Assembly: GCF_035046485.1 (NCBI RefSeq)
Contig: NC_085138.1
Location: forward strand, 339,834,263 to 339,898,262
DNA from: Aedes albopictus
Taxonomy: Eukaryota > Arthropoda > Insecta > Diptera > Culicidae
DNA: 64,000 bases
Direction of reading: 5' to 3'
Below the pieces are notes generated by a model, which saw only the letters and a program-made list of their open reading frames with translations, did no database searches and was not told the DNA's origin. Both the position numbers and the translations under genes were made by a program. This document shows positions 54,886 to 64,000 of this stretch, one piece after another (position 1 is the stretch's first letter; every line of letters starts with the position of its first letter).

Positions 54886-55195
54886 CCATCCCCCTTTGGG
54901 TGAATGACGTAACGCAGTGAAATCATTCAATTATTGTCAACATAGTTTCAATAAATTCTAAAATATTGTTTCAATCTCCTTTACAATGATGAAATAAAAT
55001 GTCAGTTTTTGTAATTATAATTGAAATATTTGGAATATGTAGTTGCAAAATAAAATAAAATGTATCTTAAAACTATCCGAATTTCTCACTTCTCAGCTAA
55101 TGCTAAGAATATTGACCTATCTCATTTTTTTACTATTTTTTGATTTCCATTATTTTTTTTATGAGATTAGGCTCGGGTTTATAAACTAACACTTC

Positions 55196-58100
55196 TTATG
55201 ATCTAATTAATCTATTTTTGTGAACTATTGATGAATGATTCGTTTTCAAATTTATGATCTCACAATTTGGTTCTGATATCGATGTTACTTTATATGGACC
55301 TGTATAGAATGAATCTAATTTACGTCTATTTTCCTTTTGCAAATAAACTGTATCTCCTGTTTTGATTTGAATCGGATTCGTTGAACGATCATTTATTTCT
55401 TTTCGAATTTGTTTCTGTTCAAGTAATTTTTGTTTTACAGTTTCATGTGACTTTTGAAGTTTGAATTTTAATTCTGTGCTGTAAAGATCAAAATTATAAA
55501 CTGGGTCAACCCTATCTGCGTATGCTTCATGTGGTACTCTTGCTTTAACTCCAAAAACTAATTCATAAGGTGTTAAACCATGATCAGTATGTGGGCTAGT
55601 ATTATATGTAAATGCATAAAATTGTAACCAATCATCCCAATCCGAATGGTGTTCATTGACATAATTTCTTAGGTATTCATTCAAACACCTATGATTTCTT
55701 TCCAATGAACCTATCGTTTGTGGATGGTAGGCTGTAGAAAAAGTTTGCTTAACCTGTAATAACTTGCATATTTGGCCAAGGACTTCATTTTTGTATTCGG
55801 ATCCTTGGTCTGATTTTAACTCTAAAAATTTACCATATATCAAAATAAAATTTTCAACCAAAGCTTTAGCTATTACATTCGCTTCTTTAGTTGGAATTGG
55901 AATTAAAACTATATACTTAGTCAATTCACACTGTATAGTCACAGCGTATCTATTATTATTATTTGATTTTGGAAGTGGTCCTACGGTATCAATAGCTATC
56001 ACTTCGAATGGTCTAGATGGGGTATTGGTAATTGTTAATTTTTCTTTTGTGTGTTTGGTAATTTTATTCAACTTGCACAATTCACAGGCCTTTATGAATT
56101 GAGCAATCGAACTTTTCATATTTGTCCAGTTGTAAATTTCTCTAAGCTTGAGGTACAGTCTATGCTGACCTATATGTCCTCCAGTTGGTGTCTCATGATG
56201 GTTTTTGAGTATATTTTGAATTTCTCCAAGATCACTAATGAACTTGGGTGGATTATACATTATAATCTGTAATGTTTTGATTGATTTCAGAGTTAACTCT
56301 TTAAAAGTTTCTTTAGATACCATGTTAAAAATTGGGTCAAGACTCGAAAGTGCAATTTTATCAATTTTATTAATATTCATTTCTTTTTCTAACACTGAAA
56401 GTGCAAACACTAGTGTTTGTCTTATACTTCGCAATCGTGTTGTTATTCGTATAATAACTTTATTTTTCTGCGCTTCATACATTGTAAAAATTAAATTTTC
56501 ATTTTCCACTATACTTCGAAGTTTTGGTAGTTTTCTAGCTTCAGTCGGGTTCTCTGTCATATAGATAACAAGTTGATCAGGCTTATTATCGACATTGATT
56601 TGACTGGAATATCGTTGTTCATTTTTAGTTTCATTATCTTTCTTCCTTGTCATTGACCTAGTATTAACAGTAAATATACTTTTAGATTTTAATTCATCTG
56701 ATGTCATTATTATACGTGACAATGCATCAGCAGTAACGTTTGTTTTACCTTGAATATATTCAATGGAAAAATCGAAATCTTCTAAATCCAATCTCATCCT
56801 AGTTAATTTAGATGTCGGATTTTTCATATTAAATAAAAATACTAAGGGGCGATGATCTGTACGAACTACAAATTTACGTCCATACAAATAAGCTTTGAAA
56901 TAATCGATAGCCCAATGTATCGCTGTTAATTCTTTTAAAATTACTGATTTATTCTTTTCACCAAGCGTAAAGCTTTTACTGGCAAACGCTATAGGTAAAT
57001 CGTTGCCATCAATATTCTGTGATAATACCGCGCCACATCCAACATCAGATGCGTCGGTAGTCAATATAAATGTTTGCTTAAAATCAGGGTATTGTAATAA
57101 TTTTGGTGACATCAAAAATGATTTAAGAGCATTGAAAGCATCCTCACATTTTGATGACCAATCAAATTTTACATTTTTTCTTAACAATTGATTCAACGGA
57201 TAAGCAATTGTTGCGAAATTTGGGACGAATTTACGGTAGTAGTTGCAAAATGCTACAAACCTTCTAACTTCGTCACTGTTTCTCGGAACTGGGTAGTTCT
57301 TTATTACGTCATATTTACTACTGTCGGGCAGAATACCTTTGTCGGTTATTCTGTGCCCTAAATAAGTAACTTCTGTATTGAAGAATTTACATTTTGCCAA
57401 ATTTAATTTTAAATTATATTTACGAATTCTTTCAAACACTATCGATAAATTGCGTAAATGGTGTTGCATTGAACAACCTACGACTATTATATCATCGATA
57501 TAAACAAAAGCGAGTTCTGGTGTCAAACCAGACATTGCAATAGTCATCATCCTTTGAAAACTATTTGGACTAATATTTAATCCAAACGGTAATCTTGTAA
57601 ATTGGTAATGACCTGATTGGGTCGAAAAAGCAGTAAATTTTCTCGAAGACTCATCCAGTGGGATTTGATGAAATCCCGACATTAAATCTAAAGTTGAAAA
57701 ATACTTTGCTCTACCAAGCTGATCCAATATTGAATCTATTCTTGGCAAAGGAAATTTGTCACTTAATATCTTCTTGTTGAGCTGTCTAAAGTCTATGACA
57801 AGACGCCATTTTTTCTTATCATCTGTTGATTTCTTCGGAACCAAAAGTATTGGACTATTGTATGACGATACCGAAGGTTCAATAATGTTATCCTTCAGCA
57901 TTTTATTAACTTGGGCTTGAATTTCATCACTTTGGGAATGAATGGTTTTATAATTTGGTATATAAGTTGGAACTGGATCACTGGTATTGATAGTCTGTTC
58001 GTAAAAATTGTTTACAGTTACTGGCTCATCTGGTAGTGAAAAAATATCCGAATAGTTTGTAATTAATTTCTTTAAATCATCTTTTGCAAAATCAGGAACG

Positions 58101-58837
58101 TTTGTCAAGTCAACTTGCTCCAAAATTTCTTTATTTCTCATTTGTGTGGTATCAGGTTTCTTGGATTTCCGAAAATTCAATATTTGGTAATTAGTCAGTG
58201 GTTCCATCATAAGCTTTACGTCAACATTTGAAACATTAATTGGTTGTAGAGTGATATTCATGAATTTAACATACTGACAATTAGGTGAAATTATTGCATT
58301 ACCACAGAAAAGACCAGGTTTAACTTCCTGAGAAAATAAAACCATGTCCTCTGTGATGTTTAAATCTTTAATCTTACGTATTACTTCACATCTTCGTGGG
58401 ATTATGTAATTCTCATTAACTGTATCTTGAATTGGAACAGATACAGGTGTATTATTAATATTAAAATTCAATAACCAAGATTCATAATCAATATTGCATC
58501 TGAAGAGAGACAGAAAATCTCTTCCTAAAATGCCATCAGTTAAAATTGGAAAATTTGCATTAACTACATGAAATGAATGGTTAACTCTTACGCCATTTCC
58601 AAAATTCAAAATTGTCTCAGTTACAGCCAATGTTTCAATCTCTCCTTCTGTAATTCCCGTAATAATTGTTTTAACATTGTTGTTTATTTTGTGATTTACC
58701 AAAATTTTATCAGATTTAAAAATAGAAATATCTGCACCTGAATCTACAAGTAAAGTGCAGACTGAATTTGTCATCTCTACTCCAATCTTAATAAAATTGG
58801 AAGCAGAAAGATTTATAGTTAACACTGATCTAAAAAA
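55196..58837 (-). CDS. Gypsy copy 2 Pol
   Basis: Residue for residue I found no difference from the Pol of copy 1 over its 1,209 codons. It is entered from gag through the same T TTT TTA site (58831-58837). All catalytic motifs are present, so it is predicted to be functional. Confidence 0.96.
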   Translation of the reverse strand, partial: FFRSVLTINLSASNFIKIGVEMTNSVCTLLVDSGADISIFKSDKILVNHKINNNVKTIITGITEGEIETLAVTETILNFGNGVRVNHSFHVVNANFPILTDGILGRDFLSLFRCNIDYESWLLNFNINNTPVSVPIQDTVNENYIIPRRCEVIRKIKDLNITEDMVLFSQEVKPGLFCGNAIISPNCQYVKFMNITLQPINVSNVDVKLMMEPLTNYQILNFRKSKKPDTTQMRNKEILEQVDLTNVPDFAKDDLKKLITNYSDIFSLPDEPVTVNNFYEQTINTSDPVPTYIPNYKTIHSQSDEIQAQVNKMLKDNIIEPSVSSYNSPILLVPKKSTDDKKKWRLVIDFRQLNKKILSDKFPLPRIDSILDQLGRAKYFSTLDLMSGFHQIPLDESSRKFTAFSTQSGHYQFTRLPFGLNISPNSFQRMMTIAMSGLTPELAFVYIDDIIVVGCSMQHHLRNLSIVFERIRKYNLKLNLAKCKFFNTEVTYLGHRITDKGILPDSSKYDVIKNYPVPRNSDEVRRFVAFCNYYRKFVPNFATIAYPLNQLLRKNVKFDWSSKCEDAFNALKSFLMSPKLLQYPDFKQTFILTTDASDVGCGAVLSQNIDGNDLPIAFASKSFTLGEKNKSVILKELTAIHWAIDYFKAYLYGRKFVVRTDHRPLVFLFNMKNPTSKLTRMRLDLEDFDFSIEYIQGKTNVTADALSRIIMTSDELKSKSIFTVNTRSMTRKKDNETKNEQRYSSQINVDNKPDQLVIYMTENPTEARKLPKLRSIVENENLIFTMYEAQKNKVIIRITTRLRSIRQTLVFALSVLEKEMNINKIDKIALSSLDPIFNMVSKETFKELTLKSIKTLQIIMYNPPKFISDLGEIQNILKNHHETPTGGHIGQHRLYLKLREIYNWTNMKSSIAQFIKACELCKLNKITKHTKEKLTITNTPSRPFEVIAIDTVGPLPKSNNNNRYAVTIQCELTKYIVLIPIPTKEANVIAKALVENFILIYGKFLELKSDQGSEYKNEVLGQICKLLQVKQTFSTAYHPQTIGSLERNHRCLNEYLRNYVNEHHSDWDDWLQFYAFTYNTSPHTDHGLTPYELVFGVKARVPHEAYADRVDPVYNFDLYSTELKFKLQKSHETVKQKLLEQKQIRKEINDRSTNPIQIKTGDTVYLQKENRRKLDSFYTGPYKVTSISEPNCEIINLKTNHSSIVHKNRLIRS

Positions 58838-60066
58838 TTACGTTGACTCTGCTGCTGGTTTTGTTGCTGTTGCTGAGGAGCTCTGTTTGAAATATCGCGA
58901 TTCTGAGATTGTGGTGGACCAGGGAGCTGATCCACATTTGCCATGTATATTCGATTTGTGTTATCGAACCGTGGGCGATTATCATTAAATCGTCCGCGAT
59001 TATTATAACCTCCGCGTTGGTATCTTCCACGTGATGAATAGTGGTAATAGTTTGGATAAGGCCTTGGAGTAAAACGATTAAAACCACCTCTAGGGGGGTT
59101 TCTATAATGTTGGTTTCTGTTGAAGCCATTGCCGCGAAAATTAGATCTATTATCCTGACGCCCGGTATGTTGTTTACTTTTGATAGTAAAAACTTGTGAT
59201 GTGGAAACATCATTGGCACATTCTTGAGCTTTTTGCAAAGCATCTTTAATGCTAGAATAATTTCCAGCTTTTAGAATCAATTTTGTTTCGCTGGCGGTAA
59301 CACCTTTGATGAGGGCATTAACACCTGCTTTTGTAGTCATTGTTTTCGCAACATCTTCCGGCACTTTTTGCGAAACATAAACATTTTCTAGTTTGCTGCA
59401 GAGATTCTCAATCTCCTCACAAAAACTTGTAATTGGTCCCCGTTGTCTCAATGTATTTAACTGCGCCACAATCGAATCAGGGGTCGCAGTATCCTGACAT
59501 TTTGATCTAACATGATCAATTAAGGCATCAATCGTTACTATGGTATCAGGTAAACCACTGCGAGCTTTTCCTGATAATCTTGTTTTAATAAATTTGACGG
59601 CCATTGCCATATGTGTCGGTTGTATTAATTCACCAAGTAATTTTGCTGAATCTATAAAAGCATCGAGCCCAGCCGCAGCACCGTCATATGGTTGCACCAA
59701 TGACGTAGCTTGGCGTAAATCAAATGCATTTTCGTTTGCTTCAGGCATTGTGCAAAGCCCTCTTTTTGCTGATCTACAAATACTTAAAGTTGTTTTGGAA
59801 AAATGTTGGTTTCTCAAATGTAACCTTTCTAATTTACTCTTAATGATGGTTTTAATTTCTATGTACCACTTGTTTGCATTAGCAATAAACAAATTGGAAT
59901 CTTCTTCTGAAATTTGATCTATATTCTCACAGAATTTCAATTCTAAAACTTTATATAGATCGTCACACTCTTTAAGTTTATCTCGTAATGTACGTTCTTT
60001 TAATGTGGTATTTATTGATTTTTTAAAATATTTATGCAATTTTTCTAATTGCTCATACTCTTTCAT
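58819..60066 (-). CDS. Gypsy copy 2 Gag
   Basis: 415 residues. The difference noted from copy 1 is Asn for Lys in EEDSNLFIANANK. Same RGG-like tail and poly-Gln end. Confidence 0.93.
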   Translation of the reverse strand: MKEYEQLEKLHKYFKKSINTTLKERTLRDKLKECDDLYKVLELKFCENIDQISEEDSNLFIANANKWYIEIKTIIKSKLERLHLRNQHFSKTTLSICRSAKRGLCTMPEANENAFDLRQATSLVQPYDGAAAGLDAFIDSAKLLGELIQPTHMAMAVKFIKTRLSGKARSGLPDTIVTIDALIDHVRSKCQDTATPDSIVAQLNTLRQRGPITSFCEEIENLCSKLENVYVSQKVPEDVAKTMTTKAGVNALIKGVTASETKLILKAGNYSSIKDALQKAQECANDVSTSQVFTIKSKQHTGRQDNRSNFRGNGFNRNQHYRNPPRGGFNRFTPRPYPNYYHYSSRGRYQRGGYNNRGRFNDNRPRFDNTNRIYMANVDQLPGPPQSQNRDISNRAPQQQQQNQQQSQRNFLDQC

Positions 60067-60464
60067 TTATAGAATCTTACTTCAATTATCAAAATAGCAT
60101 ACAAAAAAAAAATGCAAAGTAATGGTTATATAAAACTTATTGGTTTAACTTACGATTCTCCTTTCTTGCGTGATCAAATGCAGGAATATCTCTCATCGTT
60201 CTGCTACGCCTGCGTTAATCCGGTCGGTCGGTCGTTGTCGCTCGCTATCGTTGAAACTAAACACCATGTTTGTCTTCCTCGATGTTCCACTCGGGTTGCA
60301 GTTACACAACTTGTCTTCGCTGTTAGATTTTGTTTATTTTCATTTGCACTGTTTACCTCTTCCTTAGGTGAGGTAGTGACCTTTCGAAACGTGAAGCGGA
60401 CAGCTGTTCGTGTGCTGCCAGTATCAATGTTTGTATGGACCGCGCACTTGTTTGAAATTTGATG

Positions 60465-60755
60465 TTAACACCTTAGATTTTCTTTTTGTAACATTTTCTT
60501 CAGATTCCTATACTTTGCCGTTTTGTTGAGGCAAGAGTTTTTATTTTCGCGTACCTTGGTAATCGTCACTCGTGTTTCACTAGTTACATTATGGCTATCC
60601 TCATAAACGATGGTTAGCACATATGACTGTTCTGAAGAGTCATTAAATTTTTTGTAGTCTTCGCTCGTTTTGAAACGAGTCACTTCTTCATCTATTAACT
60701 GTTCCAACCGTACGCGTTCGCGCACTTCACTAAGGATCTCTTCAATGTCCGACAT
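60465..60755 (-). CDS. Gypsy copy 2 small charged ORF
   Basis: 96 residues, same sequence as the ORF at 47254-47544. It is intact in both copies even though leader sequence between it and gag carries a length difference (copy 2 has an extra T near 60330). Confidence 0.55.
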   Translation of the reverse strand: MSDIEEILSEVRERVRLEQLIDEEVTRFKTSEDYKKFNDSSEQSYVLTIVYEDSHNVTSETRVTITKVRENKNSCLNKTAKYRNLKKMLQKENLRC

Positions 60756-60786
60756 TGCACAATTTATCACGTGTTACTTTTTGACT

Positions 60787-60984
60787 CTACACTTGGCGCA
60801 TATTTGCCAAAGTCACTTCCCGCCGCGCGACTTCACATACACTTTTTTTCAAATATTTCCCGTACATGCGGGCACATACTAAAATTAATAACAATAGCAC
60901 GGTCAAAATCAATGTTCCTGCTATAATTAGGTTTTCACTTGAACTTGCGTTTGTCACTATTTCATCCGCACTAAATATCCCCAT
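60787..60984 (-). CDS. Gypsy copy 2 small membrane ORF
   Basis: 65 residues, same sequence as the ORF at 47025-47222, including the membrane segment. The frame extends into the LTR as in copy 1. Confidence 0.6.
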   Translation of the reverse strand: MGIFSADEIVTNASSSENLIIAGTLILTVLLLLILVCARMYGKYLKKSVCEVARREVTLANMRQV

Positions 60985-61006
60985 TTTCACTGTCAATCGG
61001 TCGCCA

Positions 61007-61619
61007 TCTGGGGTTCGGACTAAAAGTACATCATTACAAGACTGTTGATTATCGAATGTCACTTTATTTTTCAATCAACTTAGAGCTAACCTACTGCTTA
61101 ATCTAGTACTGCAGGAGAAGGCTGAAACAACATGCATAGCTATAGCCAATCGATGCATACGACAGCAACGATGGCCAATCCAAAGAGAGAAGATAATCGT
61201 AAAAGGGGCGTTTACCATACAACTACGTAAACGTACACAAATGATTGTTTCAACTGTGCGCTGTTAAGTTAGGTCGGCGCTTCAAGTGGAAAAGGGAATT
61301 GAACATATATTATGGGTATGAAATCTGATGCGCGTACTCAGCATGAGCACAGTATGGGAAACAAGTATGTTGCACAACTTGTGAGGTTGATCGAAGTTAT
61401 TTAGGTGTGAATGACATGTTCCAAAATTGAACGTGGGAACATGAGAGGAATGCACTTGAAAGAATGCAGACGCATCAGTCCTGCATGTGGAAAAGACATC
61501 TTGAAAATGTGTGGGAAAGTCTACTTGAAAATGGACAGTTGTAAACTGTCAAGATTAATATTTTATGATCTTTCAAAACATGCTAGAAAATGATTCTTTA
61601 CAGATACGGTTATGCTACA
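61007..61619 (-). repeat. Gypsy copy 2 5' LTR, 613 bp
   Basis: Outer end ATGCTACA at 61619, inner end TCTGGGGTTCGG at 61007. Carries the same copy-2 marker bases as its partner. Confidence 0.93.
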
Positions 61620-61623
61620 GTAC

Positions 61624-61970
61624 TCGAATCAGTCATACTCAAACCTCCAACCGAACGCAGGCGCGCTGACAGGGGCCTTCGTATGGCCGTTTTATTGTAA
61701 CGTTTTCTGTCTAGTATTAAGAATTCAATGTTAGAGTTTAAGCAAAAATAAATGTAATCCGTGTAGTTTGTGTTTTCCGTAAATATATTGTGTTCTAATG
61801 TGACCGCGAGTGTTTTTAATAAGTGAAGGGAAGGATCTATGCTGCCCAAAGGATAAGGCGAATAGTTCGCCCCTCTCAACACCGACGACATCCCAATCAA
61901 CAACATCTGGCCGAGTGTTGGAGAGCCACCCCAACCAAGTCGAAGGAGGTAATTCCCCGGTTCCCCAACA
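61624..61970 (+). repeat. BEL copy B 3' LTR, second part
   Basis: Continues the LTR interrupted at 54272. It contains AATAAATG near 61748 and ends GGTTCCCCAACA. The next base starts the right copy of the 1.145-kb repeat. Confidence 0.65.
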
Positions 61971-63116
61971 GATATCCTTATGGACTCCTTCAGAAAATCA
62001 TAAATTTGAAATTGAATTTCTCCAGGTATTTCGTTACAAAAACTGCCATCCAAAACTTCTCTCAAGATTTCTTTTGGAATACTTACATGGATTCCTTCAG
62101 AACTTCATCCACAGATTTCTTCTACGATTTTTTTGAAGTACCCCGAAGATTCGTTAAGAATTTTTTCTAGGGATTCCAAGTATTGTTTCAGAAATTCTTC
62201 CAGTGGTGCTTTACATTTTTATAGGCATTTCTTCACGAATTCCTGCAAGAGTTACTCCATGAATTCCATTGGAAATTCCTGCCGAAATTTCGCCCGGATT
62301 TTTGTCAGGTATTCCTCCGGATATTTCTGCAGGAATTCCCCCAGAGATTCGTGCATAATTTCATTCAGTGATTCCAGCGGAAATTCTTCCAGAGATTCCA
62401 ACAAAAACTCATGTAAAGATTTCTTCAGTTATTCCTTCTGGTTTTCTTCCATGTTCATGGTTCGTTTAAAAAAACGGATTTTTTTTCCTATTTTCATTGC
62501 TGAGAAACAATTTGATTCCCTTTGGTAAAATTGTTGGTAAACTCTTGTAAAACCAATTGCACTCATCGCCGAAAATCGATAAAATAGATCGTTTGAAGAT
62601 TCCTCATAACCCCTGAAACTCAATTAAGATTTTTGAAAACAAAATGCAGTTGAACAATTAATCCAGAAACAAAAGTTAAAAAAGTACTGTAAGATTTCCT
62701 GAAGAAAATTATGTATCATTTATGTTAGGAATCTGAAATTTCATTTTAATTATTGTGCTGGTCTTCGTAAGATTCTTAAAATGCAAAATGTTTTCGTAGG
62801 GTAAATCGCCAATTGTTACAACAACACTTTAAGAAAATTAAAAAATCGAGCCAAATTTGTTTCTTCGAAACACCAAAATACGAAACTTTGAAAAAAAAAA
62901 AAGAATAACTACATACTTTAGCTAATTAACTACCATTAGTGGGGCACCAATCTGGATGCTTGCCAATGGCGCCATGAGACCACGCTACTGCTCTGCAAAG
63001 AATCACAAATAAAGAGTGAGCTGGCTCGCTGGCTGATAATCAAAGGTTCCTAACCAGAGATGGAAACACTCTCATCGTGAATCAACTCGCGAGTGTAAAA
63101 CCAACAAACGGTTTAC
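61971..63116 (+). repeat. 1.145-kb direct repeat, right copy
   Basis: Second copy of 39023-40167. Here the hAT MITE at its end continues unbroken to 63529, so this junction represents the pre-insertion order of sequence. Confidence 0.93.
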
Positions 63117-63529
63117 TCACGGTGCCGAGAGTAAGCCGTGTGTGAGTTTATTCGCACCCGCTTGCTTCACGAGTATGAAGCAAAACAAAAACAAAAACAC
63201 TCATGAATTTTTATTCGCGAAGAACAAGTGCAGATGCGGGAATTGCAATTTAGTGCGATTTTAATAGCAAAACAAGTAATTATCCATCAGATAGTAGTGT
63301 TTTGTGCTTTATTGATCCTGAAAAGTAAATCTGTCGGCCGTGTAAATTCGTTTTTTCACAAAATTAAAAAATGTTCAGAGTTGCTTCGCGAGTCAATCAT
63401 GAGTGCGACCAGCTTCGTTAGCTCGCGAGTGAAGGAAGTGCGAATATATTCTGGCTTCTGTTGTTCACGAGTAGGATAGCTTTGCGTTTGTGTCTACTCA
63501 GCTGCATTCCTCACTGTTTTCCATCACTG
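63055..63529. mobile_element. hAT-type MITE, 475 bp
   Basis: Ends CAGAGATGGAAAC and GTTTTCCATCACTG, flanked by the 8-bp duplication TTCCTAAC (63047-63054 and 63530-63537). CAG-starting ends with an 8-bp duplication are the hAT signature. Subterminal CTCGCGAGT/ACTCGTGAA-like motifs recur. The 83-codon frame inside shows no transposase motif. Confidence 0.88.
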
Positions 63530-64000
63530 TTCCTAACTTTACAAACTCAAGACTATTTGATAATAAATTGAGTGCTCAATAATTTGCTGAATGATGTTGC
63601 TTCGCCAGAGGACTCCTNNNNNNNNNNNNNNNNNNNNNNNCCGGTGAGTAACTTCTTTAGGTTTTGTTCGGATCTAGGGTTTGAATGCTAGTGGACAACC
63701 AAATATTCTTCTTCGCAAATTAAGATACGACAATTATACCGCACATGCATTTCCGATAACATGTTAAGTGCATTAAACATGATATATGATTGACAAGTTT
63801 TGCAGAGACGAGCTTATTGTACACCATCAAGTGTTTAACGGAGCGCTTCAAGGTGATAGCGCAGTCACCTGTCCCCGAGTAGAGAAAAAGAGCTCAATAA
63901 TAGCATATTTTGATATGGAGATCAAAAAGTGATATGGGTTTGATTGACATAAGAGATAAAAGATCTAAGAATAAAATCAAAAATTTACTCCTGGAACATC
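63530..64000. other. Right end of the window, with an assembly gap
   Basis: A 23-N gap lies at 63618-63640. Beyond it is AT-rich sequence without a recognised feature. Confidence 0.6.

Larger units (their letters stand above)
54273..61619 (-). mobile_element. Ty3/gypsy retrotransposon, copy 2, 7,347 bp, inverted
   Basis: The same element as copy 1, on the minus strand, with target duplication GTAC (54269-54272 and 61620-61623). Both of its LTRs share changes absent from copy 1 (for example GTAATGATGTACTTTTAG, and CCAAAATTG instead of CCAGAATTG). The two copies are therefore separate insertions and not a local duplication. Confidence 0.96.
40168..61970 (+). mobile_element. BEL/Pao retrotransposon, copy B, carrying two gypsy insertions
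   Basis: The BEL parts are 40168-46389, 53738-54272 and 61624-61970. The rest is the two gypsy copies. The 3' LTR is present in two pieces and ends CCCCAACA at 61970. No 5' LTR is visible at 40168. An in-frame stop and a frameshift in pol make it defective. It is flanked on both sides by the 1.145-kb direct repeat. Confidence 0.88.

Noticed and set aside
55764..59917. Plus-strand ORFs over gypsy copy 2 (for example 56238-56564 and 59540-59917)
   Set aside because: Antisense shadows of pol and gag; identical shadows occur over copy 1.

Overview
This window is from an insect, most probably a culicine (Aedes-type) mosquito. It is almost entirely nested transposable elements: Ty1/copia, two BEL/Pao elements, two Ty3/gypsy copies, truncated non-LTR fragments, several MITEs and a satellite array. 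No intact host gene is evident. Two 23-N assembly gaps (32669-32691 and 63618-63640) break the sequence. The species is inferred from general character only; nothing here was compared with a database.

Layout. (1) 1-9135: a Ty1/copia element, split in its integrase by a 6,600-bp DNA transposon (81-6680). That transposon begins and ends with CACAGTG, has a 5-bp CGGTG target duplication, carries ~1.14-kb inverted repeats made of ~160-bp tandem units, and encodes a four-exon Transib/RAG1-like transposase of about 672 residues with a complete DDE triad and the RAG1-type zinc ligands. A 255-bp palindromic MITE interrupts exon 3. (2) 9136-11280: unidentified repeats and a broken three-exon gene fragment. 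(3) 11281-19600: a ~105-bp satellite, cut at 12728-17675 by a non-coding LTR element with 213-bp LTRs (LARD-like), and also by a 76-bp MITE. (4) 19600-22700: a truncated non-LTR fragment, a TTAA-bounded element and a long foldback. (5) 22706-29922: a BEL element with 535-bp LTRs that differ at one site I noticed. (6) 29923-38160: a decayed reptin (RUVBL2) copy, a foldback, a 5'-truncated LINE with an 11-bp target duplication, a TACAAGT-rich element and an RTE-like fragment. (7) 38160-64000: a second BEL element without a 5' LTR, flanked by 1.145-kb direct repeats and carrying two almost identical 7.34-kb gypsy copies in opposite orientation.

How it fits together. The nesting gives a relative chronology: copia, then the Transib-like element, then its MITE; and a hAT MITE, then the second BEL with its 1.1-kb flanking duplication, then two independent gypsy insertions. 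The gypsy copies have intact gag and pol joined by a U UUU UUA frameshift site, plus two small conserved ORFs before gag. They are the likeliest recently active elements here. The most interesting item is the RAG1-like transposon with recombination-signal-like ends.
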